Part shown: positions 38,301-53,300 of the stretch, in pieces
Layout: each line of letters starts with the position of its first letter
Position numbering within the stretch: position 1 is the first letter of the stretch
NCBI RefSeq assembly: GCF_964204865.1
Contig: NC_135254.1
Span: 13,397,001-13,461,000 of the forward strand
Direction: 5' to 3'
Source of the DNA: Styela clava
Taxonomy: Eukaryota > Chordata > Ascidiacea > Stolidobranchia > Styelidae
DNA length: 64,000 nt
The notes under the pieces: model-generated
The model's input: only the letters and a program-made list of their open reading frames with translations
What the model was told of the DNA's origin: nothing
The model's database searches: none
Made by a program: the position numbers and the translations under genes

Positions 38301-41300
38301 ACGGTGTCACGTGACATTTTCAGCACTGCATCTTTAGTCTAAAAGACGTATTTAGGCAAATATCACGTTTCGGATATTCAAAATTTAAACATTTAAAATA
38401 TGTTATTTACTCAAAGACGATTTTGGCCTCCAATAGTAAATGTTTTTGTTTATTTGTAGTTAACGATGAATAAGAAGTTAGGTTTTTTTTTGCGTCCCGG
38501 AGGAAGTTTCAATCATTACAAAACTGATATGACTAATTCATTACCATTTTATGAAAGCCTATTTTCCTTTATTAAATCTTTTCAATCTGATTTTCCCCTT
38601 GTGTTATGGAAGTACTATCATATTTGTGTGCTGATGTGAGCATATTTTCATGCTAACGGATTTATATCGTGTCGTGCAGTTACTATTATCGCGCCAAATA
38701 CTATATCAACGCCGCATCTGTTCTGGTTTGAAGTAGAATTTTAGAACAACCGACTATTCCCTTGGGTCCTTATTTTGGTAATCTCTGCCACTGACACAAG
38801 GATTTTTTATGTCATTGGTGTATTGTATAAATCCTTCATGTCAATATATATTATCCTTGTCTTGATTTAGACAAACCTTCATGCCACTCCTTGTCGTTGT
38901 TTTTGGTTTATGGAAATGCAACGTAGACCTGTCGGGTGCAGGCGACCTAAATTATTCATGGGGACCCTCACTGTCGGCAACCAAATACGCTGCGGAATTC
39001 GCTCATAGGTTTACGTTAGAAGCGTGACATTAAATTTTGCGGAGAATAATAAACGGCAGTTCTTTTGACCTTACAGAAAAAGGTTTTAATTACTTCGTCC
39101 AAAACACAAGAAACTTAAATTTGCATATAATTAAATATTTTTCTTTTGTAATAATATAAATATTAGTTTTAATATATTAATACATTACGAAGATGGCACA
39201 TTGTAAATTTATACAACAATTAATGGAATCATCAATTAACCCATTTCTACTATAAACGTACTGTATGTTTACACTGTTGGGGTTATTCGACATGGGAAAT
39301 TTGTGCACATGGGGTAACTTTATCACGCGTGCAGAAATTTGGCTGCTCAATTCAGAGAACCTAAAAATACCCAAAGTATTTATTCTGAATTTCTTCGCAT
39401 CTTACCCTATATATATGTAATTCTGTCGAGCAATTAAGATTGCTAGTCCAATTTGTACAAAGTTTCATGGTGTCGATCGGTTTTTGTCAATATAGAATAC
39501 GAATCTAAAATTGGCTATAGTCAATCCAGGTCCACAGATGGCCATCGGTTTAGTAGCCAACCACATACTGGTAATTGACTGTGAACATATAGTCATACTT
39601 TTTAAATGACATGGCACGTACGAGGTAGGCATGGGTCGCTGAAATTTCAAGATGGCTTGCAAAGTTAGGGTTCCTGTAGCTGAAAAAGCAAGTAAAGCAG
39701 CTGGTGACATAATTTAATCGTAACACACCCATCTTTCTGTTCTCCTTAAACCCGTTCTTCAAGAATCTTTAAGAACCGAATTCTAACAGCAGGAGTAACA
39801 TTTTTTATAATACTTTACATGCTAGAATATTTTATTGTAGCACGATTTCTAGTTTTATCTTCAACTCGTATACGCGTATAAAGCTTTGAGACTCCAAATA
39901 GTTAAAAATGGATTGAAAGTGTTTTGAAATACTTTTTATTGCAGACACGTTATTTTAAAAACTTCTTTGGAACAGTTGTTGAAATGGGTTAAATAATTGA
40001 GTACATAATTACTAATATTTACATAACACAAATATTCTCTAAATATTTTTGTTCCTTTGCGCTGATAGTTTCTCCAGCAATTAGGATACTAATTGTACCG
40101 AATTATGATTTTAATTCGATATTTTCGTGTACTTTATTTACCTAAGTTGTCATTTGAAGTGTAGAAATAATAGGACAAGTTCATATAGTCGCACTTTGAA
40201 ATAACCATACATAGAACGAACACAGCTACAATGTGTGAAATTACGGTTATATTTACATTTTTTCAAGTGTTTTATTTTTACGAAAAACACTTTTGTCAGC
40301 ATTATTTTTTAAAATTTTATTTCGAAGTTAGTTTTTAGTTGGTTCAGTTTTAATTTTTCATACTAGCATTCTCTTATGCTCAATTCTCACGACGGAATAA
40401 AATTTCAATATTTCTATCATAAAAGTGTTTTTATTGTTTATCTGATATGGCAGGAATCCTAGCATTCATCGATAATTCATTCATTCAAACATTTTTCACA
40501 GGAAATGATTTATTCCTGGTTGCGGTTCATGAACTCGGACATGCACTTGGACTAGGACATTCACCCGATACCAATGCAATTATGGCTCCTGTATATCAAT
40601 ACCATGATACATCTAATTTTCAACTTCCACAAGACGATATCAATGGAATTCAGATTCTTTATGGTAAATTAAGTTTGTAGTAACTTTACTCTTGGGTCGC
40701 TTTATCACTGGTATGGAGACGGCTTTTGTCAAAATAACGTATAGAATCTGACTTTTGAATCTAATATGTTGTAAAAATACGCCAAACGGACGAATTCTTC
40801 TTCGCTACTGCAATTTCATTATTTGCGTTCGAGCTAAATGAGTGTGGTTTATCACACTCCCAAATCTTGATTTTAAAATACTTGTGACATATGTTCACAA
40901 CAACCTTTCAAATCCCGACTATGAATTTATTCCCCAAGAAGCACGAGAACAAAATTTGCATTATCGATGAAGCGAAGTTGATTGAATATATTGTGAAACT
41001 GTGACCAAATTTTTTCTTCATTTTCAGGTATTTTGTCGCCGCCTCCTGCAGGGAAACCCCCTCTTTCGCCGTCGTCAACAGCAACAATAACTACAACAAT
41101 AGCAAAAAGTACGAGGAGTATAATTACAACTTCAACCTCCTCCACTACAACGGAAAGAACAAAAACCATTCCCAGATACACACCAATAACACCGTGAGTA
41201 TATATTTTGCTTTTTAAATATTTTTAGTGTACTGAATTCTCTACTGGATTACTTAACTGGCATTGGGCCACAGCCCTTTCTTTTAGATTCAGCATAGCCA

Positions 41301-44300
41301 ACAAAGAGCGGGCAGTTTAGCTAGCAAGAAAAATCGCATTAACTACTCTGCATAATTAAGTAGAAGTATTTCGACCGTTTGAATTATTTATCATATCCAA
41401 GGAAATCGAACGTTCGTGGCATGTTGCAAAGGTTGTAGTAACTTAGAGACAATAAAGTTAATATCCTATGCGTAAATGTATGAAAACGTTATTGTGCAAC
41501 TGTCTAATTATTGTCATGAAATTGATAAAAATGGTTTTTGGAGAATTTAGAACTAACTCTATAGTTTCAAAAAAAATATATTTTAAATCTACGATTATAT
41601 TTCAATTTTATAAATATGGTAGTTTCTCATTTAAATGGTTTTCCACGGAAATGGCGCGCCCGCACAACTATGCTATTCCTGAGTTATATACAAAATTGGA
41701 AGTTCATGGCTTATGGCTCTTTGGTAAAAAAAAATCCAATTTTTGAAAGCAACTAAAATTTTGAAACCAAAATGTCATAATTGTCAGTACAAAGTTTCTT
41801 TTCCGTTTTCACTTCATTGCACTTTTCATAAATCGACAAATGATCAAATCAGAAATAAAAATAGAAATATTAAAATTGTAATAAGTGACGATTTGCTGGG
41901 TGAAATGGGTTCAATTGTCGTATATGACTTGAATAAATAATTATTTCAGAACATTATTATAAATCGTTATTCATATAGAAGAGAAAACCTGATCTTGAGT
42001 GAAATTTTTGGATGAAGTTTACGGAATTTTTTTGTCCGAGTTTTCGTCTGGTCAAGCATGCCTGACATAATCAATCTTGTGTGCGTTTTTTTTTTTTCAT
42101 TGTAATTTTCTATAAAATATTCTAGTCGTCAATTGACTGGTTATAAACAAAGTTTGCAATTTTTAAAACGTGCGTATGAATTAGCGTAGCAAATTGAGTA
42201 GAAATGGGAGTTACATCTATGTCAATCTTTTTCGCCATTACGAATATTGCTCGCAAAACTTGAACAAATTGCTTCAATCATTCACGGTTCTCGTTGTTTC
42301 CCAATGAGTCATGTTCAATCTGCGCTGAGAACCGAACCAATTTTGGTTGGGTAATGGAGTGACTGTTATATTGTAAACGAGATTTTGGTACTCCCAAGTA
42401 TGCTTAATTTACGAAATATGGTGCATTGGTGGCAGTGAATAGGAAAATCTAATTTTCTCGTTTTGGCGTAGGTGTCCTAGAATTTATCCGAATCGAATAA
42501 ACCCTAATAATATAGAAAACTCCAATCAATTCGATGTTTTACCATTCACTCGCCACGCTCCTTGAAACTAAATAGCCCAAATAACCACACAATAGTCAAA
42601 ATTTACAGATTTGAAAATCCTTTTATTTTTATAGTCCTCCACGAAAACCATCTACAACACAGACAGCACCATTGCCACCTGAAGTATGTGACATCAAAAA
42701 CTTCGATGCAATCTCTTTCATACGAAACGAATTATACGTGTTCAGGTAAATGGAATATATTTCATGCATAATAATCACTTTCTTTTTGCCTTCGATAAGT
42801 TTGACATTTGCATATAAGGTACAATATTTGTTGGAGTAAAGTTTTTTAAAATATCAGCTTTATGCCATTTCAAGCAAATGTTTCAAGAAATCAAGAGATC
42901 CGCACAATTGTGGCGAGTTTATCTGTGACTAATACTTGGTCATGGATTCGATTTTGTTTAACCATCTGCGGTGGTGTTACAGCCATATTATGTAAATGAA
43001 TTTGATGGAATGAAAACATTGAAAAATTCTAAACTTATTAATTAACTTTAATATTTTTTATATATAAGGCATACTGTATCAGGGGTGGCCAATCTGCTTT
43101 CGAACGCGATCGAAAATCTTCAAAATAGCTTGCGATCGTCCGATCGGTAATAAGACCATAAATGTTACATGACTGCTCAAACTTCAGTATTTAATTTACA
43201 ATAATTTCTCCAAGCTCGAGTCCCTCACTCGCTTGGAATTAGAAAAAATTGGGCATTCCTGATGCCACCTCCACCATTGCCAATAAAATTTGTCAATTAC
43301 CAGAAATTATTGTAGGATCGTTTGTCAGTCAATTCACACTATATTCGGCAAGTTCATTTTTAAACCTTGGCAGCGGCGAAACTTGCATTTGTCACGTAAT
43401 AATATGCTATACCGGGCTTGTCCAGAGACTCCAGACTTGAATACATTGTATTTTGCTCACGTACAGTAGGATACTGTATCCTTCCCGTTTTAAAACACAC
43501 AACGCGCGATGCATGAAACTAGTTTAATAAGGCTAATTTTGGGGATAAAATGAAAGTCATAGTCTTCGTCTCTCAGTTCATGCCTGGAAAAGTCAAAGAA
43601 GCTTTAATACCTATCCATACTTGGAAAATACGCTTTCGCGACATCGAAGAATCGTTGCCAGACAATTTAATACCTACCTTCGCGACAGTTTGGCCTTGCA
43701 GACGGCTTATATCGAATTAATCCCTAATTTATATGTTTGTTTATATTATTCGGTTGTTTGCATTTCGAAATAAAATATCGTTTTCATTTCTGATGCTTAG
43801 ACGAGACGTAGGATATTATTACTTAGTTACGCATGAAAACTAAATTCGATCTCTATTTGGTTTTCGACGAAGCTTTTACCGGTGTGAAATTTCAATAACA
43901 AAAAAAGAAAAATACCCAAAATTGAATACAGAAAAAGTATCTTATTTTAAAAAAGCTTTTAGCATCTCGCACGTTATAATCTGGGAATTAAGTACATTTC
44001 ACACACAAATTACCTCTGAGTAATTGAGTTCACAGTGTTCAACATTGAGCGCTGAGCAGAGTGTCAATTTCCGTACTGTGTTCACACTCAATTTGTAAAG
44101 AAGTGAATTTTGAATGATGTTATATACCTGTATGGTAGCCCCAGTAGACCAGGCCATTTGAATGACGATTGAGTCCATACATCCATTCTTATTTACATCG
44201 TTCAGGTTGCATAATATGTGGGTCTAACTGATCAAAATACGTGGAGACATGGGTAATCTCCAAATTGCATGTATTGTTTATCATACCGTATAATACTCTT

Positions 44301-47300
44301 TGCAGTTCGCAATACATGTGGAGAAAGCCACGAACCGAACAGAAAGCAATAGGACCAATTCCTATCGCCAGTTTCTGGCCTGCAGTTGGTTCAGGAGTGG
44401 ATGCGGTGTTCGAAAATCCCCTTGATGACACAATCGTCATGTTACAAGGTGAGTACACTCATACATGTATTTTAGTCGTCAGATTCTATTTTTTCAGGTA
44501 ATAACTAATAATAAAAGGGCCCGGTCTTTTCAAATAGTGTTCAGAGCGGAGGCACGAAAAAAATTTATATAGGAAAATTTAGTTTAGCTTCGGTCGATAT
44601 CTTTTTCGTATCATATTTTTACAATAGGTTTGCTATAGATCTTGCAAAGGTGTAACGGTAATAATATAGAAAACGAGTTCACTTGTGTCCAATTTCGTAA
44701 TAGCTCTTTAAATTATTTTGTTATTGGTCATCAATGGATGCTTTGTATAAATTCTAGACAGTAGACAATGATGATTTATGATATCACAATTGTTTACTTT
44801 ATAAATTGTTCGAATCTACCTCAAAAATTTGTCATCTAATTCTTGAATAAATCGACAGCGTGACAATAAAAAATAATTATTTGATGTTATGAATATTATT
44901 TCGTCATACGTTGATTACGTCATATTTATAATTCGAGAACGAGTGCTCAATGCTTTTGAGTTTTGATTTAGTATTTGTGTTGATGAGTGAAAGTATTATT
45001 CTTTTCTTTTGGCATGATAAATTTTGCTGACGTCCTCATAATTTTTTGTACTTTAGGAAAAAATTATTACGAGTATCATGAACATGACTTAATGCCGCGA
45101 TTTCCACGACGATTAAAAAATATGGGGGTATATGAAGAAAATTTTGATGCTGCAGTATGGTGGTTCAGAAATAAAAAGACATATTTATTCAAAGGTAAGA
45201 ATTTGTAAGGTGATACACTTTGACTTTGCAGATAAATTTTGTTCATGAATTTAATTCTTGGATGAGAAAAAAATTTAGTGTACGGAAGAACTTTAGCTTA
45301 TTGTTTTGATTTAGCCTCGCTGTTGTCTCACACTACGTTACCACCTCACTCAGTGTCTAATATGTTGAGTATGCTATAATTGACTGGGACGATCGAGATT
45401 TTTCCGAATCCTCGTTACGTACCAATGGTTGATGGTCTTTTACTCATAAAAATGGAATATTAACCAGCTTCGTAAAACGTGTGCATAATAAGGGAAATTG
45501 AGTTCTAAAAAATGGCAGGAATATGAATATGAACTCCTGCGATAATCTTCTTTAATCTGAATACTCTGTCAATATTGTTTCGAAAAAAATTAGTTTACTT
45601 TTATTTGTCACTCGTCAAAATTTAATCCACTCCTAGACAGGTGACTCAGTCGGATTCGGACATTCGCTATGCGACACCGTATAGATGACCCAAATGACCT
45701 TTTATCAAATTGTTTCGATAATCGGCCAAATATATGCTAATGATGAATCTTTTCACAATTTCACTTATGCACAATTTATCTCATATCCCACGCTTGATCG
45801 ATTTTTTGAATGCTGAATACCTATTCCGTAAGTTAAACGGCGATAACGTATTGAATGTGAGAAGTGAAAATTCCCCCAAGCGATTTTTCAGACATTTTTA
45901 TTGTTTTTATTTGTAGGAAATTATTTACTGTTTTACGAAATTGAGCGGAAAAGGGCGATTTTACATTATTTTCCGACATGAGTAATAGCGTATCAAATAT
46001 GTGCTGTTGTCTTACCTGGACATATTGTCGAAAAGTGCATCCGGTATTTTGTTCATTTATTGTTCATTTAGCGAATTTCTCCGTAAATTATAAAGATTTA
46101 ATTTTAAAGAGTGTTTGAATATAAAAATCATCTCAAATCTTGATTGACGCATTCACCATTATTCATCAGTCACATACTCGAAATAATATAAATTTTTAGC
46201 TGTCCTCGTCGATTCAAGATACGAGCGAGAAATGCCTTTTGCGGGAATATATGTGCGCGAATGTAGATTTGCGCGAACGAGCGTTTGTATGAAAATCTGA
46301 CAAAATGGCAATACGAAAAACGAAATATTCACGCCAACCAAGGCTCTGAACATGCGTTTTGTGTCGCGATTTAAAATTTCCAAATTTGGGTATCGCAGGC
46401 TGAACGTATAGAATTCAAACTCACTCCGTTCTACGCCATCCTGGGTGTAACAAAATAAGTCGCGAAGGTTAAATTAAATCAGTGATTGGGTGATCAATGT
46501 ACAACGACACGACTTAAATAGATTCGAAATCCCACACGTCATTACAGCAATTTGAAACACCAAGATGTCTTACTACTGCGCTGCAACGAACCAGCTTCAT
46601 ATCGGTGTTACCAGGTCCGTATTTCACTAGTAAGTGAATAGGAGTTGAATCGAAGTATACTTCATTACTGAATTGAACCTCATTCTCAATGAATGACGCA
46701 AATAGTGATATGTGATATAAATGGATCTCAATAATAAATTGATTGGTACTTACGTATCCTGACTTGGGACTTGACCTGAGTTTTGTGGCCGCGTTGAATT
46801 TTGATAGAATAATTCGAAGTTTATTTTGTATGAAGAAAAATTAAAATTGTGGATTATTGAGTGAATAACGAAGTATTAGACGGGGTGTACAATCCATTTT
46901 GTAACTAAACTTCGAATTTGGAAGACGTTTCTGAATAATATCACATAACCAGTATAGAAAAAACTTTATTGCCTTTGGAATCCATTAAAAACACACTGAG
47001 CGTATTTTTCCACAAATGATGGTGCCGCTAAGAAAGTCCCTTCTTTAGATTGGGCATTCTTTAAATCTCAGTATTCCTTGACTTCTGAATATTCTAAGAG
47101 CCGTTTTATATTTCCGGCAATTGGGGTACCTCTGTAATTCAAAGACGTCATAGCGACAAAGAACCGATTTCAAAACACTCTTCTACTTCGATAACTTGAT
47201 TTAAATGGATTATTGTTAAAGAAATGGATAATAGGACTAGAAGCTTATGAAAAATAGCTTTTCCCCAACATATCGTTAGAAGTTCACCGCAAATGACGGA

Positions 47301-50300
47301 CCACTTGCTGGTTCGTTAAGGGACGCCACGCAGAAATAATTTACAAAAACAGACAGCCGACGGTTACGAGAAACAACTTGCTGAAATGTTATTTATGTTC
47401 ATTTTTATGGTAAATCTAGAAAAAAACTAAACAATTTCTGAAATGAGAGTATAAAAAACGCTTTCAAGGCAATTACAATAGTAGGCATCGACCGCTGGGC
47501 TTACATAAATATTCAATACGGTCAGTTAATTGCTTGATATTTTAAATATAAAAGCACAATTCTATGACAGCATTGGCATATTATTACATTGTAGCTGAAT
47601 CAGTCAATTTTTTCTCACTATATTGGGTCTTGCTGTCGTTATCATGTTTTATGAGGGATCCATATTTGCCCATGAAAGATTTATCGCGATTTAATAGAAA
47701 TTCCAGAGGGCATGGGGTTAATGGTGTACAGGGAGACTTAAATGTACTTCAGGAAAGACAGCGTTATCACGAGTGTTGAAATTTTCATAAAAGGGTGTCC
47801 GTCGACACTTTCTGACGAACAAATTTCTCTTATCACAACGGCCGTGTAACATCGGTCGCAAATCCCGACGGCAATGAAAATGGTAAAATTAGATATGAGT
47901 AAATGACACCCGTATAGGCATTGTATACATCATAAAAAGGAAGTCTTACAATCAATCTGACAAACTCTAGCAAATGCAAACTAATCCCCACGATAATAAA
48001 CGTTTATCACACCCTCCAATGGCCAGTTCAGTTCTAATTCGCAAGCTCGCCCCTGGCCCGGGATACAAACGGGTGCTTGGGCAATTGTTTGCATTCAACA
48101 CCTAAGATTTCCCATCTGAGGTCCGATTATTCAATTAATTATTTACTAAACAAGTATCTGATTTTTAGTTCTAATGAGTTCAACTCCAAAATGTTACAGA
48201 TGATTGTAGTAACGTACTGCTGCCCATTTCATTCTTTGTGGTTGTGAATTCGCACGCACTGTTACAGAACAAAATTATGCAAGTGTGATTGAGTCACTAG
48301 GAATTATTATATAGAAATGTTCGCAAGCTTGAAACAGGGCAGCTATATTTTAAATTCAAATGAAAAGGCCAAAAAACGTTCTTTCTTGTTATTTTGCCAC
48401 TTGTCCATTTTTTCTTTGACCACATCTCCGTTTTCTCCTCAATTTTGTCTCTATGACTAACAGCAAACTTTGATATAGTATGATTCAGATTTATTTGAAA
48501 TTATATTTATTCAGCTATCAAAACCAGTCTTTCAATTTCCGTGTAAATAATAACTAAATAAACTTGAATTGATAAATTTTTAATGAATAAATTTTCAATT
48601 TTTAAAGTTAATTTGCAGTTGTTTATGATGGTTTTTATCAGAAATGCTGCTTTTATTTCTTCCCATCCATGATATTAATCTGATCAACACAAATTCGTGT
48701 TTTATTTGGAATCATCGACAAATATGCGTATCAGTCTGAGAAATATCCGCGCTGCCAAATAGTTTTTGACAAATTGTTACTAAAATAGCTTGTTTTCCGT
48801 CCTTTTACACTTGTAGCTGTCTGAATTACACTTTTGATTCAATTAGATCAAACAGATGGACATATCACTGGTATGGAAAATGTCAATATAACAGATTTTA
48901 TTTATATGCAACTTTGTACATTTGCTATTTCAACCTAGTCTATCACCGGTCATGGTCTAAATATAAAAAGTAGGGGATACACTTGCCATAAAATGTTTAC
49001 TCGTGCATGACTTGGACGATTATGACGTCATTTTGTATTTGAAAGGGTTTGATTGTATTTTTCTCTGAGAAACACGATGTTCCTAAACATCAAAATCTTT
49101 AATGCAAACGTTTTTACACGCTTACATGAGGTTAACTTTATGAAGCGACTCATTACGTAATGCTTTAAAATGGACCTTTGGGAAGCATGGGCGATTGATG
49201 GGTCGCACCTCGGAGGCGCGACCCATTTATCGCCCATACTTGACCGTTGTTACTGAATCATTGCTCTCAAATTAGCCGTTGTCGCCGGCTGTTTTACACC
49301 ATTGGCCCAATTTTCACGCGAGATGTAGTCAGCGATTTGTGTTTATTTTTTAATGTACAAAGTATCACAATTCGGGTGACAACCTCACTTTTTCCTGTTG
49401 CGCATTTTAATATGAAATGCAGACCGGTTGTTCTATTGTAGGTTTTGTAACGTGAACCTTTTGTTGAATTAAAAATCGATTTTTATTTTTGTTTGACGCA
49501 TGGGCGGGTTTCCTGCAACAAAAATTGGGATTTGTACATACAGCTAATTTTGTGGAAAGCGTAATATCAAATGCAAAAAAATCAAGGCTACCCCAACACA
49601 AAAATGCATACACCCAATGACTGCCTTCAGCGACTTCGCCATAATGCGACTTTGCTTTCCCTGTAAAATTAATAAATTTGATAATGAAGAGTACGCAATC
49701 AAATATTTTATACAATTTCGAATCGTATTCGACTTTTCCCATGTCTTTTGCAAAATAAATTTTTTTTTATGGAACTTTGTGTTAATGGTGAAACGTGATT
49801 CGTAATACGAATTGGACAGATCGATTTGGCTGGTTTATATCTATGCAACGTGGAAAATATGGTCGAATTTTTACTGAATAACTAGCAAAAAGTCTTAACG
49901 TTACCAAAATTTGTAAATCGAAATTCAATACTTTGCAAAATTATTAAAATGTTAATTAATCGTCATATATCGGATCATATTTCCTAATTAAGATTTCAAA
50001 GAAACTCATCAAATTTATTTAGGATAATTACACTATCAATTATATGTAAGCTTCTGTCATACTTAATTTAACATGATTCCTGTATAAATTATCATTCAAT
50101 AATAGAAATTTAAGTAAACACCTGCTGAAGGCGTCCTGTGGGATAAGAAGGCGCTTATTTTGTTTATTACATGTCATGCATGAATTACGATGTTCAAATA
50201 TTTAATACTACAGGGAAAAGAAAAATGTAACCATAATCCATATAAGGACGCATAAGTTTTATTATGTATAATATTATTGCTTGGCACATGTATAATTCAT

Positions 50301-53300
50301 GATTTGAGTTAGGATTCGTTCGAAAGAAATGGAAAATTTTTGAGTCATAATTGCATTGGGAATAGGCCTGACGGCTTTATTATGAGTTGTTCGATTTTGA
50401 TCTGGCGTGGATCAGATGTAATAGTTACTTAAAAGTTCTCAGGTTCAGCTTAGATCTTTCGATTTTATACAATGGGCCGTATAAAACCGTGTGATGCAGG
50501 GGAACGGAGTTCAGTGGTCGGTAACCCCCTTGGATCGCCCATTTATTGACAAGATGATTCATTTTTCTATTACAAACATGGCCTGGTGAGAATCCGCGCG
50601 GGGAAGCATTAAAATCAAAGCCGGCTCTTTTCCATAAAACACGGTAATGGAAAATTTAATTTTGAGGGAGTTATGCTCGTCTGGCTTTCTATCTGAAGCG
50701 GTTTTAATGGCTTTGTCGGATCTGTTCTCCAATGATGAATGAAAGCAAAGTGATGACAGGGTCGGTTGGTTTCAAAACAAATTTAAATTGGTCAAATTCG
50801 ATAAATTTCCCTTGCCGTGCACTGCTTTAATGTCTATCTTTCCATTTTATTGAATAATAGCTTCATTTTTTATGGTCGTGTAATTTTTAATCAGGTGTTC
50901 CACTTCGAACAATAGCATTGGATATAATAGCCTTTGGAATATTCAGAATTCTTCCTGTTCGTCATATATTACTTCTAATGTATTACACCGCAAATTGGTG
51001 CTTGATTTTCAACTGTAATTTAGTTATTTTCAATATGGTCACCGATCGACTATCTCGCCCAATAACCATCAAGTCTGGATTCAGAAATTACCGTATACAT
51101 ACACACAACAGAAACGGGAGACCCGATTTTAAAACGATATCCAAAATTGATTCTGTTCTTTGTATTTTTGGCAAATTACAAATTACGTCATAGGTTTTTA
51201 TAAAGTGATTTTTAGTTTGAAGTTTGTTAAATTATTACTATCAGTAGCAGCTCTGGTAACTTTATACTTTTTTAACACCTCGTTTTAATTTTTTGGCGCA
51301 GAAAGTTTCGGAAACCAATATGTCACATCGAACGTATTTCCATTTTCCTGAAGGTATTATTAGCCTATTGGTTTACAATTAATGGTGCAGATTTGAATAA
51401 ATATGCACCAATATTACTCAGACGTTCACATTCAGCTGCAAGTGTGACCATATGACATGTTTAAAAAAATTGAAGTCTTCCTGGTGAATGGTTAATTTTT
51501 TGATAGTGAAATAAATGTTTAGATTCCACATTTTTTGATGGTTAAATCACAAAATTTCCAAGAAATAAAATCTTCGTTTCATTTTTATGCGTATTTTCAT
51601 TTGGAAGATCCGTGCCCAACATGTATACATCCGTATCTACGGGGATTAAAAAGGCCCTTTTGTTTAACATAGCTTTTGCACCAAGTCCACCATGTTTCTT
51701 TGAAGTACACTTATTATGAAGGATAGAAGTAATCTTCAACTCACAATCTATATTATGTCAACTAATAGCAGGGGGTTGGCATTTACATAAACATAAAACA
51801 GTTACGCTTATTTTAAAATGTCTAAATCGTTGGAAAACGACTCTTTGTGGTTTTTAAGCCTTCCTCAAATTAGGTTTATACAAAATAGTCTTTCAGACAA
51901 TTCATAGCAATTAAAATAACTGGAAACTTAATATGAGAGTAGAGTAGAAAAGGTGAAGATTATATATTACAAGACCAATTCATACTCTTTTCAGACAATC
52001 CCAATCTCTTTTGTTATCAAACACCTGAATTTTTCCAATAATATTTTATTATTTATATTGTTTATAATTGCACGGCTTTTGCAGAGCCAAAATTTCCATT
52101 ACAATGTTTCATTGTCTAAATACCTAAAATACAGATAATAGTAATTGACGTATTAGATTACAACCACCAGAGCATACGATATATAAACAAACACTAAATG
52201 TTGGCAACCATAGATTTGGGCAAGAAGTATAAAGTTTTGGTAAATACATTTAAAATTAATGTAGCCGCTTGTAACCCAATAAGGTGATAAAATAGATAGA
52301 CAATAAAAAAGTCAAGTCGGCAAGTTTCCTCTGAGTTCTCTGTAAATTATTTCAAAAATTACGCGGTATCCTTTTTATTCATGGGAACACTGTTTTTATT
52401 TAGTCAAGCGTGGCCAGCGCGGGAGTTTTAATTTTGCGAATTCGGTGGTCAGTCACATTCTCATATGAGTCGAACAGGCTACCGGTACTGCGGTTACTTA
52501 TTGGATCTGTCCATATATTTGAGCATTGCTCACTTGTTTCTGGTGTGCCTTACTATTGCTATCGGTGTTCATCGCCTCGTTGCATTTCAACTTGACCCTG
52601 CGTAAACGCAGGATAATTTTGTTGCTAAAATACAGAATGGCGCCATGTTAGCGATATCTCCTTGTGGTATATAAATCCAAAACAAGTTAACACCCCACGT
52701 TTTACCACTAATTTGATAACTACCCACAGTTGTCACGATATTTCCTTTTCTAACTAAAAAATCTTGGTCGATACAACAAGACAGGGAAAATAAACGAAGT
52801 TGCCCTGTGGTTACTGTTTCGCTTCGATTTTGTCTTTACATTAGTAACGGTATTAAAACAAATTTAGTTGTTATTCTGAATTGTTAAACATAGAGTCCCA
52901 TTCCGCAAAATGTGCCGCGTTTTAAATCGGCCGAATTCGTAGATAAGTTTATTACTTTACTTACAAGTTTTAACAATGAAGCTCTTGAATTTCCTTTTTT
53001 ATCATCAACTCATCAATTTTATTTTGTTACAGGCAATCAATATTGGAGATTAGAAAACGATCGCGTCGATGACGAATACCCGAAGAATATGAAGGCGTGG
53101 CCAGGAGTTCCAGCAGATTTGGATGCTGCTTTCATTGGACCTGGCGAGGACGGTATGTATATATCATGTATTATTTTGTACGTGAGCCTGCAAGCAAATG
53201 TCTTTATAAATAACCAAGCCAGCTCCTCCTCATTCGTGGTCGCTGTGGCTGTTCTAGAGCAGTAGCTCTGTAGCTAGTTCAGTTGAATGTTAAACAATCG

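Noticed and set aside
43075..43440. Possible hAT-derived element (CAGGGGTGGCCAATCTGC at 43079)
   Set aside because: The left terminus looks hAT-like, but no matching inverted end or target duplication was found.
47564..47779. 71-codon frame with hydrophobic start and an upstream TATAAAAG
   Set aside because: The TATA word is only about 18 nt from the ATG, which leaves no room for a normal leader, and no homology is recognised.
47990..48120. tRNA-like or SINE-like segment with TCCCGGG word on the reverse strand
   Set aside because: A and B boxes do not fit the consensus at proper spacing.
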